A stretch of 12,367 nucleotides of DNA. Source: Acetobacteraceae bacterium. GTDB taxonomy: Bacteria > Pseudomonadota > Alphaproteobacteria > Acetobacterales > Acetobacteraceae. Below, piece by piece: positions 6,920 through 12,367 of this stretch. The translations under genes and the position numbers were made by a program. Where the stretch lies: NCBI GenBank assembly GCA_019689515.1, contig JADGHI010000064.1, positions 1-12,367 on the forward strand, read 5' to 3'. Each line of letters starts with the position of its first letter. Position 1 is the first letter of the stretch. The notes under the pieces are model-generated. The model saw nothing but the letters and a program-made list of their open reading frames with translations. It was not told the origin of the DNA and made no database searches.

Positions 6920-7836
6920 GCCAGGGCCGCCGGCGGCATCGCCGGCGGCCAGTCCTCGTGGCCCGGCATGAAGTTGCGGTTGTTGACCGCCGGGTTGCGG
7001 TTGACGAGACGCCGGCCGAACATCGGGTGACGCATGCTGCGCACCTCGTGCTCGACAGCGAACAGCACCTTGCCGCTGTCGAGGTCCACGATGTCGGTGA
7101 AGCGGTACTGGTGCTCGTTGCTCTCCTCCGTGATCAGCCCGCGCTCCTGCAGCCGTGCGTGCGGGCCGGAGAAGTCGGCGAGCGTGATCTGGATGTGGTG
7201 GCCATCGAAGGGCGGCTGCGGCGCGTCGGTCTCGCGGAAGACCAGCCACTGGTCGGCGGCGACCGCAACGCGCGCGGCGGGCGCGCCGTCCTCCTCGGTG
7301 ACCGAGCCGGGCATGCCGAGGATCTCGCGGTAGAAGCGCGCGATGCCGGGGGCGGCGCCCGGCGGCACGTCGAACTGCACATAGGGCATGCCGAGGGTGC
7401 GCCGGCCGAAGCGCGCCGGATCCGGTCCGTGACAGCGGATGCGGTTGCCCCAGGGGCAGGTGACATCGACGTATCCCTCGCCCTCGCGGAAGGAGAAGGC
7501 CGTGCCGTCGAGCCACTTGCGCGCGGTGGCGAGACGATCGAGCAGCGCCTTGAGGTCGGGAAGCAGCAGCCCGGTGCGGCCGCGCAGCACCTGCGGCTTG
7601 CCGCCCGGCAGGTGGAACTGGCTGCTCACGCCGACATTGACCCACATGTTGTCGATGCCGGTCATCAGGTAGGGATCGCGCGTCAGGCCGAGCCCGCTGA
7701 TGTAGAAGGCCGTGGCCTTGAGCTGGTCGGGGATGGTCACGTTCACATGGCCGAGCTCGACGCTGTTGCCGAGGTCGGCGGTGCGGCGGTCGTAGCGGTT
7801 GGCGCCGCCGGTTTCGCGCATGCGGGTACCGCTCAT
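6916..7836 (-). CDS. VOC (glyoxalase/dioxygenase fold) family protein
   Basis: A 306-residue protein with two vicinal-oxygen-chelate modules. Module 1 covers about residues 27-137: LGHVNVTIPDQLKATAFYI, then MWVNVGVSSQFHLPGG and CPWGNRIRCHGPD. Module 2 covers about 147-263: TLGMPYVQFDVPPG, FYREILGMPG, GHHIQITLADF and DIVDLDSGKVLFAVEHE. Extradiol dioxygenases of this fold use two His and one Glu in the second module. Here His213/His214 fit one ligand, but the first position is about Tyr152 and the Glu position about Phe259, so that activity is doubtful. His30, His75 and His136 in module 1 are other possible metal ligands. ATG 7836 is preceded by GGAGG (7846-7850); the longer upstream frame lacks such a site. 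It is divergent from the LLM oxidoreductase and convergent with the acyl-CoA dehydrogenase-like gene. An isomerase, dioxygenase or lyase role is possible; no substrate can be named. Confidence 0.85.
   Translation of the reverse strand: MSGTRMRETGGANRYDRRTADLGNSVELGHVNVTIPDQLKATAFYISGLGLTRDPYLMTGIDNMWVNVGVSSQFHLPGGKPQVLRGRTGLLLPDLKALLDRLATARKWLDGTAFSFREGEGYVDVTCPWGNRIRCHGPDPARFGRRTLGMPYVQFDVPPGAAPGIARFYREILGMPGSVTEEDGAPAARVAVAADQWLVFRETDAPQPPFDGHHIQITLADFSGPHARLQERGLITEESNEHQYRFTDIVDLDSGKVLFAVEHEVRSMRHPMFGRRLVNRNPAVNNRNFMPGHEDWPPAMPPAALA
6925..6950. terminator. 10-bp GC stem-loop between convergent genes
   Basis: GGCCGCCGGC (6925-6934) and GCCGGCGGCC (6941-6950) pair perfectly around a 6-base loop. 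It lies six bases past the plus-strand stop and inside the last codons of the minus-strand VOC gene. Because it is symmetric it would form in transcripts from both directions. There is no T-run on either side, so termination is inferred from position. Confidence 0.45.
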
Positions 7837-7957
7837 CGTTGTGTTCCTCCCTTTGCACCGCCGCGGCGTGGCGCCCGGGGAGCGGGCGGGGCGGCAGGGT
7901 GCATGGAGCTTCGCAAGCCCCCCGGCGCGGCGCAACGGGCCTGGTGAGCGACCCGGC

Positions 7958-7987
7958 TTGCAGGGGGCGGCCGGAGGCTCTTAGGCT
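7958..7987 (+). promoter_or_regulatory. promoter-like element before the LLM oxidoreductase gene
   Basis: TTGCAG (7958-7963) and TAGGCT (7982-7987) are spaced 18 bp apart in the 213-bp gap between divergent genes. CCGGCTTGC and TAGGCTGCG are exactly the words found at 4616-4649. This suggests that both downstream units use the same kind of promoter. The ribosome binding site AGGGAG lies at 8036-8041. Confidence 0.42.
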
Positions 7988-8049
7988 GCGCTCCTGCAAG
8001 GCGGCCACCGAGTGGAGATGGCCGTCCCACGGTATAGGGAGCACGGTCC

Positions 8050-9342
8050 ATGAAGTTCATGTGGTTCCACCTCATGCCCTACACCGAGTTGCCGGACGAC
8101 TTCCGGGAGAAGCATCCCTCGGTCTGGGTGGACATCCACAGCTCGCTCTTCGACCCGAAGCGCGCGCACCACATGTACAACGACTTCATGGACGAGCTGG
8201 AATACGCGGCGGAGTGCGGCTTCGACGCGATCTGCGTCAACGAGCACCACTCCAACGGCTACGGGCTGATGCCCTCGCCGAACCTGATCGCCACCTCGCT
8301 CGCCCGGCGCACGCGGGAGACGCCGATCTGCGTGATGGGCAACTCCCTCGCGCTCTACAACCCGCCAACGCGCGTCGCGGAAGAGTTCGCGATGATCGAC
8401 GTGATCTCCGGCGGGCGGCTGATCGCCGGCTTCCCCGTCGGCACGCCGATGGATACCTGCTTCGCCTACGGCCAGAACCCCTCGATGCTGCGCGAGCGCT
8501 ACCTGGAGGCGCACGACCTGGTGATCCGGGCGTGGACGGAGAAGGACACCTTCGCCTTCAACGGCCGCTTCAACCAGCAGCGCTACGTCAACATCTGGCC
8601 GCGACCCGTGCAGCAGCCGCACCCGCCGGTCTGGATTCCGGGCGGCGGCTCGGTCGAGACCTGGCGCTGGTGCGCGGAGAAGGACTACGTCTACTGCTAC
8701 CTGTCCTACTACGGCTACAAGGCCGGCAAGGCGATCATGGACGGCTTCTGGGCCGAGATGGATCGCCTCGGCAAGGACCGGAACCCCTACCGCGCAGGCT
8801 TCCTGCAGTTCGTCGGCGTCGCCGAGACGCGCGAGCAGGCGATGGAGCTCTACAAGGAGCCCGCGGAGTACTTCTACGGCCGCTGCCTCCATGTGGACGG
8901 CCGCTGGGCCACGCCGCCGGGCTACGTCACCGAGGCGACGCAGCGCGCCGGGCTGCAGAGCCAGGTGGCGAAGGCGGCCGGCTCCGAAAGCACGCTCGGC
9001 AAGGGCACGCAGGAGCGCTTCGCCGGCACGGCGAAGGACATGCAGGGCATCGTGGACCGCGGCTACGTCATCATCGGCAGCCCGGACGAGGTCGCCGAGC
9101 AGCTGCGCGAGGTCGCGACCAGCCTCAACGTCGGCCACTTCATGCTGCTGCTGCAGTACGGCAACATGAACAAGGAGCTCACCAAGTACAACACGCGGCT
9201 GTTCGCCGAGAAGGTGATGCCGAAGCTGAAGGACCTGTTCTCCGAGTGGGAGGACCGCTGGTGGCCGAAGCCGATGGCGGCCGCGGAGCGCGCGGTGCTG
9301 CCCGACTTCACCGCGACGCCGCGGGCGCTCGCCGCCGAGTAG
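8050..9342 (+). CDS. LLM-class (luciferase-like) flavin-dependent oxidoreductase
   Basis: A 430-residue TIM-barrel protein of the bacterial luciferase-like family, which uses reduced FMN or F420 and usually inserts oxygen (Baeyer-Villiger, hydroxylation, desulfonation) or reduces. Recognised segments are CGFDAICVNEHHSNGYGLMP (residues 56-75, the hallmark substrate and flavin loop), SGGRLIAGFPVGTP (120-133), ERYLEAHDLVIRAW (149-162), PPVWIPGGGS (192-201) and a late IIGSPDEVAEQL. It is longer than the common 330-360 residues, with an extra region of about 60 residues (roughly 290-340) and a Trp-rich tail (WEDRWWPKP). There is no signal peptide. ATG 8050 has AGGGAG eight bases upstream. The next gene, a hydrolase with a full triad, is about 90 bp downstream in the same direction; monooxygenase plus hydrolase is the usual pair for ketone-to-lactone-to-acid degradation, which is an inference here. 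Confidence 0.92.
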   Translation: MKFMWFHLMPYTELPDDFREKHPSVWVDIHSSLFDPKRAHHMYNDFMDELEYAAECGFDAICVNEHHSNGYGLMPSPNLIATSLARRTRETPICVMGNSLALYNPPTRVAEEFAMIDVISGGRLIAGFPVGTPMDTCFAYGQNPSMLRERYLEAHDLVIRAWTEKDTFAFNGRFNQQRYVNIWPRPVQQPHPPVWIPGGGSVETWRWCAEKDYVYCYLSYYGYKAGKAIMDGFWAEMDRLGKDRNPYRAGFLQFVGVAETREQAMELYKEPAEYFYGRCLHVDGRWATPPGYVTEATQRAGLQSQVAKAAGSESTLGKGTQERFAGTAKDMQGIVDRGYVIIGSPDEVAEQLREVATSLNVGHFMLLLQYGNMNKELTKYNTRLFAEKVMPKLKDLFSEWEDRWWPKPMAAAERAVLPDFTATPRALAAE

Positions 9343-9432
9343 CCGGCCGGTCCTGAGCAGGCAGCGCGCGGGCGGGATGGGCCGATGCTCCTCCGCCCGG
9401 CGCATCCTTCCAATCCCGGAGTGCGTGTCAGC

Positions 9433-10215
9433 GTGAGCGATCCCGAGGTTTCCTTCGTCGAACTCAACGGCGTCCAGACGCGCGTCTGGCGCAAGGGGAG
9501 CGGGCCGCGCATCGGCTTCCTCGCCGGCTTGGGCGGGCTGCCGCGCTGGATTCCCTTCCTCGACCGGCTGGCCGAGACGCGCACGGTGATCGTGCCTTCG
9601 CTCCCGGGCTTCCCGGGTGGCGGGCGCGGTCACGCGCAGCTCGATGACCAGCTCGACTGGGTGGTGGCGACGCGGCGGCTGGTCGGCCTCGCCGGTCTGG
9701 ACGGCGCGGACCTGGTCGGCAGCTCCGTCGGCGGCGCGCTGGCGGCCGAGGTCGCGGCGCTCTGGCCGGAGGCGGTGCGCCGCCTCGCGCTGATCGCGCC
9801 TTTCGGGCTCTACGAAGAGGCCGAGCCGCCCGCCGATCCCTGGGCGCAGCGCGCCGATGCGGTGCCGGCGCTGCTCTGCGCCGATCCGGAGAACTGGCGG
9901 CGGCTCAAGGCGCCGCCGGAGGGCGCGAACTCGATCGAATGGCCGATCGAGCAGACGCGCGCGAGCGAAGCCGCGGCCCGCTTCCTCTGGCCACTCGGCA
10001 ATACCCGGCTCGCCAAGCGCCTGCCGCTGATCCAGGCGCCGACGCTGCTGCTTTGGGGCGAGCAGGACCGCGTCATGCCGCGCAGCTACGCCGATCGCTT
10101 CGCCAAGGGAATCGCCGGCCCGAGCGAGATCCGCATCATCCCCGGCGCCGGCCACCTCGCCGAGCTCGACCAGCCGGACGAGGTCGCCAAGGCAATCCTG
10201 GCCTGGACCGCGTGA
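9433..10215 (+). CDS. alpha/beta hydrolase with complete catalytic triad
   Basis: A 260-residue alpha/beta hydrolase. The nucleophile elbow is VGSSVGG with Ser98, the acid is Asp212 (WGEQDRV) and the base is His241 (PGAGHLAELDQPDEVA), so the triad is complete, unlike the hydrolase at 2744. The segment AGLGG (31-35) stands where the oxyanion HGxG usually is. GTG 9433 is preferred because GGAG (9418-9421) precedes it and the protein then opens as MSDPEVSFVELNGV, directly into the first strand. ATG 9385 in the same frame would add 16 Pro/Arg-rich residues and lacks a clear ribosome binding site; it cannot be excluded. The esterase gene follows after 10 bp, so the two are co-transcribed, probably together with the LLM oxidoreductase. 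Ester, lactone or C-C bond hydrolysis are all possible. Confidence 0.9.
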   Translation: MSDPEVSFVELNGVQTRVWRKGSGPRIGFLAGLGGLPRWIPFLDRLAETRTVIVPSLPGFPGGGRGHAQLDDQLDWVVATRRLVGLAGLDGADLVGSSVGGALAAEVAALWPEAVRRLALIAPFGLYEEAEPPADPWAQRADAVPALLCADPENWRRLKAPPEGANSIEWPIEQTRASEAAARFLWPLGNTRLAKRLPLIQAPTLLLWGEQDRVMPRSYADRFAKGIAGPSEIRIIPGAGHLAELDQPDEVAKAILAWTA

Positions 10216-10225
10216 GGACACCGAC

Positions 10226-11173
10226 ATGCCGATCGATCCCGACGCACAACGCGTCATCGACCTCATCCGCGAATCTGGGCGCCCGCCCTACGAGACCCTG
10301 CCGGCCACGGAGGCGCGGCGCCTCTACGCCGCCGGGCGCACCGTGCTCCAGCCGGAGCCGCAGGAGGTCGCGGAGGTGCGGGACCTCACCTGCCCCGGTC
10401 CGGGCGGGGAGATCCGCCTGCGCGCCTATCGCGGCACCGGCGCGCCGGACGTCGCGCCCTGCCTCGTCTTCTATCACGGCGGCGGCTGGTTGATGGGCGA
10501 CCTCGACACCCATGACGGCCCGTGCCGCGCCATCGCCAACGCCGCCCAGTGCCGCGTCGTCTCCGTGGACTACCGCCTCGCGCCCGAGCACAAATTCCCC
10601 GCCGCCTTCGACGATTCGGTCGCGGCGCTGCGCTTCGTCGCGGCGGAGGCGGAGCGGCTCGGCGTGGACCGCAGGCTGATCGCGGTGGGCGGGGACAGTG
10701 CCGGCGGCAACCTCGCCGCCGCGGTGTGCCTGGCCGCGCGCGAGGATGGCGGGCGGACGCCGATGCCGGTGTTCCAGGTGCTGATCTATCCGGCGGTGGA
10801 CCTCGCTCTGTCTTCTCCCTCCTACAAGCGCGTGACGGAGGGCGTGCCGCTGACGGCGAGCGGCATGCGGTGGTTCCGCGACCATTACCTCACCGAGCCG
10901 GGCCAGGCGTTCGACTGGCGGGCCTCGCCGCTGCGCGCGGCGAGCCTGGCCGGCCTGCCGCCGGCGCTGGTGCTGACGGCGGGCATCGACCCGCTCTGCG
11001 ACGAGGGCATCGCCTACGCTCGCCGGCTCGACGAGGACGGGGTGCGCGTGATGCACCTCCACCTCGCCGACCAGATCCACGGCGCGATGACGATGGGGAG
11101 GTTCATCCGCGCCTCGGGGCTGATCCTGCAGACCGCCGCCGCCGCGCTGCGCGACGCCTGGTCGCGCGCGTGA
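10226..11173 (+). CDS. HSL-family alpha/beta hydrolase (esterase/lipase)
   Basis: A 315-residue hormone-sensitive-lipase-type (abhydrolase_3, bacterial family IV) esterase. The family's oxyanion motif HGGGW is at 84-88, followed by VDYRLAPEHKFPAAFDD (114-130). The nucleophile motif GDSAGG is at 156-161 with Ser158, the acid is Asp255 (AGIDPLCDEG) and the base is His285 (QIHGAM). All residues needed for activity are present. It is cytoplasmic, with no signal peptide. GAGGA at 10214-10218 sits just before ATG 10226, overlapping the previous stop, so it is coupled to the upstream hydrolase. It would hydrolyse a short-chain ester or amide. Part of this gene (codons around 201-211 and 250-270) recurs in shortened form at 11959-12055. 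Confidence 0.95.
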   Translation: MPIDPDAQRVIDLIRESGRPPYETLPATEARRLYAAGRTVLQPEPQEVAEVRDLTCPGPGGEIRLRAYRGTGAPDVAPCLVFYHGGGWLMGDLDTHDGPCRAIANAAQCRVVSVDYRLAPEHKFPAAFDDSVAALRFVAAEAERLGVDRRLIAVGGDSAGGNLAAAVCLAAREDGGRTPMPVFQVLIYPAVDLALSSPSYKRVTEGVPLTASGMRWFRDHYLTEPGQAFDWRASPLRAASLAGLPPALVLTAGIDPLCDEGIAYARRLDEDGVRVMHLHLADQIHGAMTMGRFIRASGLILQTAAAALRDAWSRA

Positions 11174-11281
11174 GGGACGGCGCGGCTGGGCAAGGTGATG
11201 GCGGCGCTGCAGGCGAAGCACGCCGCCGTACCGGACACGGCCAGGGCAGGCCCCAGGGCGAAGGCACGCCTGGGCGGCTGA
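11174..11281 (+). pseudogene. 3' remnant of a GatB/YqeY-family gene
   Basis: Directly after the esterase stop, an open frame with no start of its own reads RLGKVMAALQAKHA, then VPDTARAG and KARLGG before TGA at 11279-11281. GKVMAAL with a lysine-rich tail ending KARLGG is what I recognise as the extreme C-terminus of GatB/YqeY-type proteins (about 150 residues when whole). Only some 35 codons remain, fused to the esterase end without any spacer, so it looks like the far side of a deletion or insertion junction. The match is by eye and short. An internal GTG at 11195 exists, but the piece is too small to be a functional domain. Confidence 0.55.
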
Positions 11282-11306
11282 CGACACCAACCGGCGGGGG
11301 GCGCCG

Positions 11307-11807
11307 ATGACGCGGGTGGGCCGCGTGCTCCTGCCGGCGGCCGAGCTGCTTTTCTATCTCGGTGCCAGCCTGTTGCTCTGCTGGGTGGCCTGGCCGGAGG
11401 TCGAACTCCGCTGGACGCTGGAGCGGCACGGCCGCCCGGCCGAGGCGAAGGTCGTTGGTCATAGGGGCCAGAGCGGCCGGAGCGGCGTGTATTTTCGCCC
11501 CGAGGTGCTTTTCGTGACCGAGGCGGGTCGGCAGGTGCGCGCGGTCGCCGAGGGCAAGGGCGAACCGAGCACCAGCCCATGGCCGAGAGGCACGACGCTC
11601 GCGATCCTCTACGATCCCGCAGCACCGGCGCGCGTCATGCCGGCCGCGGAACTGGAGCGCGTGGGCTGGCTGCCCGTCATGCTGTTGGGCGGCGGCGCGG
11701 CCCTGCTGATGCTGGGGCTTTTCGCATTCCGACTGCGCGCGCATCTGGGGCCGCGTGCGGACAGCAGGCCGACCCGGGACGCCGACCGGGAACGCGCGCC
11801 CCGCTGA
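11307..11807 (+). CDS. DUF3592-like small membrane protein
   Basis: A 166-residue protein with two predicted membrane helices, about residues 7-30 (LLPAAELLFYLGASLLLCWVAW) and 120-143 (GWLPVMLLGGGAALLMLGLFAF). A soluble domain of about 90 residues lies between them, then a charged Arg/Asp tail. The middle domain has the layout of DUF3592 proteins: an RPAEAKVVG strand, a YFRPEVLFVTEAG strand, and a late GTTLAILYDPAAPARVM segment before the second helix. No function is established for that family. ATG 11307 follows a G-run (GGGGGG) rather than a clear ribosome binding site. It lies between two gene remnants, the YqeY-like scrap and the shortened esterase copy, and its job is probably unrelated to the catabolic genes. 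Confidence 0.72.
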   Translation: MTRVGRVLLPAAELLFYLGASLLLCWVAWPEVELRWTLERHGRPAEAKVVGHRGQSGRSGVYFRPEVLFVTEAGRQVRAVAEGKGEPSTSPWPRGTTLAILYDPAAPARVMPAAELERVGWLPVMLLGGGAALLMLGLFAFRLRAHLGPRADSRPTRDADRERAPR

Positions 11808-11831
11808 TAGCGGTGCCATCGGCAGGGTACG

Positions 11832-11930
11832 GCGCAATCGGTTCGGCATGTCGAGGTCTTCGGAGAGCACCACGATCCGCACGGCGTAGGGGACTTCCCC
11901 AGCCTCGGCATCGCGATGGAGCGGTGCCGG
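11832..11930 (+). other. gene-free stretch with a coding-like scrap, origin unknown
   Basis: The 319 bases from 11808 to 12126 hold no intact gene. In this part one plus frame reads VEVFGEHHDPHGVGDF and PSLGIAMERC before TGA 11931-11933. The minus strand over the same bases reads GEVPYAVRIVVLSEDLDMPN. Either could be a worn piece of a real gene, and I do not recognise a family in either. The plus frame is the same as that of the esterase-derived piece downstream, which may be chance. Confidence 0.25.
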
Positions 11931-11958
11931 TGAATCCGTTGTCGAGGCGCAGCCCGAC

Positions 11959-12055
11959 AGCGCGTGACGGAGGGCGTGCCGCTGACGGCGGGCATCGGCC
12001 CGCTCTGCGACGAGGGCATCGCCTGCGCCCGCCCGCTTGACAGGCGGGCTGCGCC
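11959..12055 (+). pseudogene. shortened duplicate of part of the HSL esterase gene
   Basis: Bases 11959-11990 are identical to 10827-10858 in the esterase gene (32 of 32). Bases 11991-12041 match 10982-11032 at 46 of 51, with weaker likeness to about 12055. The two source pieces are joined at GCTGACGGCG, a word present twice in the esterase gene (10849-10858 and 10972-10981), so the copy lost exactly 123 bp (41 codons) between direct repeats and kept frame. It reads VTEGVPLTAGIGPLCDEGIA. It has no start, no triad Ser or His, and cannot be functional. Confidence 0.85.
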
Positions 12056-12065
12056 GGATTGCGCT

Positions 12066-12111
12066 GGCGGGCACAGCAGCGGCGTCGCCAGGATCGTAGG
12101 TGGTGCCCGCC
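12066..12111. repeat. 9-bp inverted repeat in the leader of the ThDP-enzyme gene
   Basis: GGCGGGCAC (12066-12074) and GTGCCCGCC (12103-12111) are perfect inverted copies separated by 28 bases. The right arm ends three bases before the ribosome binding site GGGAGG (12115-12120) of the following gene. If transcribed it would form a hairpin next to the site of translation start; as DNA it could be an operator. The loop includes a smaller GGCG-T-CGCC dyad. Confidence 0.45.
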
Positions 12112-12126
12112 GCAGGGAGGACGTCC

Positions 12127-12367
12127 ATGCCCGACTCGCAGATCCGCAACGCCACCGTCGCGCTCCGTCTCGCCGAGGCCTTCGCGCGCCACGGCGTGAC
12201 GGTCGGCTTCGGGCAGAGCCTGCCGAGCGCCTTTTGGCTCGCCGCGCCGCATGTCGGCATCCGCCAGGCCGCCTACCGGCAGGAGAACATGGGCGGCGCG
12301 ATGGCCGACGGCTATGCCCGCGTCTCCGGCCGCGTCGGCGTGGTGACGGCGCAGAACGGCCCGGCGG
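12127..12367 (+). CDS. thiamine-diphosphate-dependent enzyme, acetolactate synthase-like (partial)
   Basis: The first 80 codons of a gene cut by the window end. ATG 12127 has a strong GGGAGG six bases upstream. The protein opens with the PYR domain of ThDP enzymes: VALRLAEAFARHGVTVGFG (11-29), then YRQENMGGAMADGYARVSG (50-68), the family segment in which Glu53 would contact the aminopyrimidine ring, and GRVGVVTAQNGPA (68-80). This pattern is shared by acetolactate synthase, benzoylformate decarboxylase, oxalyl-CoA decarboxylase and related enzymes. The catalytic and ThDP/metal-binding half lies outside the window, so the exact member cannot be told. It would act on 2-oxo acids in the cytoplasm. 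It is separated from the catabolic genes by the scarred region and has its own leader. Confidence 0.88.
   Translation, partial: MPDSQIRNATVALRLAEAFARHGVTVGFGQSLPSAFWLAAPHVGIRQAAYRQENMGGAMADGYARVSGRVGVVTAQNGPA

Noticed and set aside
4640..8044. Very long open frame on minus (over 1100 codons)
   Set aside because: It lies antisense to the hydroxyacid dehydrogenase and acyl-CoA dehydrogenase-like genes and out of frame over the VOC gene. Its product is rich in Arg, His, Ala and Gly with no recognisable domain, the expected shadow of GC-rich coding DNA.
7981..10266. 761-codon open frame on minus opposite the LLM and hydrolase genes
   Set aside because: Composition and lack of motifs mark it as a shadow. 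The plus strand has the NEHHSNGYG and GSSVGG signatures.
12037..12064. Consensus-like TTGACA at 12037-12042 as a promoter for the ThDP-enzyme gene
   Set aside because: No acceptable -10 box lies 16-18 bp downstream (the best is TGCGCT or similar), and the word sits inside a GCCCGC/GCGGGC dyad at the end of the decayed esterase copy. A coincidence cannot be excluded.
1..12367. CRISPR array, tRNA, rRNA, transposase or integrase genes
   Set aside because: No regularly spaced repeats, no cloverleaf or rRNA segments, and no DDE, HUH or tyrosine-recombinase motifs were seen in any frame.

Overview
The window is very GC-rich DNA with short intergenic gaps and G/C-ending codons throughout. It carries genes for catabolic oxidation: Bug/TctC-type solute-binding proteins, flavoproteins, alpha/beta hydrolases, a VOC protein and a ThDP enzyme. 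This gene mix fits an environmental alphaproteobacterium, most likely Acetobacteraceae (Roseomonas-like). That placement is inferred from gene content and style; no rRNA or marker gene is present.

Layout. 41-1002 (minus) is a badly decayed tctC-like gene: start codon lost, three frameshifts, one internal amber stop. 1110-4592 (plus) is a tight three-gene unit: KSTD/fumarate-reductase-like flavoprotein, alpha/beta hydrolase overlapping it by 4 bp, and an intact Bug/TctC binding protein. After a 92-bp gap with a hairpin and a promoter-like element come a D-2-hydroxyacid dehydrogenase and an acyl-CoA dehydrogenase-fold protein, 3 bp apart (4685-6919). A VOC protein on minus (6916-7836) converges on the latter, so that their stop codons overlap in one CTAG. 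Across a 213-bp divergent region lie a luciferase-like (LLM) flavin oxidoreductase (8050-9342), an alpha/beta hydrolase with a full triad (9433-10215) and an HSL-type esterase (10226-11173).

11174-12126 is different in character: a 3' scrap of a GatB/YqeY gene, an intact small DUF3592-like membrane protein, and a 319-bp gene-free stretch holding a shortened second copy of part of the upstream esterase. A ThDP-dependent (acetolactate synthase-like) enzyme with a strong ribosome binding site begins at 12127 and runs off the window.

Working together (inference): an organic acid, ester or cyclic ketone would be bound in the periplasm by the TctC protein, then oxidised by the flavoproteins and hydroxyacid dehydrogenase, opened or hydrolysed by the three hydrolases, and handled as a CoA ester by the acyl-CoA dehydrogenase-fold protein. 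The substrate cannot be named from sequence. The most notable points are that the acyl-CoA dehydrogenase homologue lacks a Glu at both known catalytic-base positions, that the first hydrolase has His where the nucleophile should be and no C-terminal catalytic His, and that the 11.2-12.1 kb stretch is a visible recombination scar.
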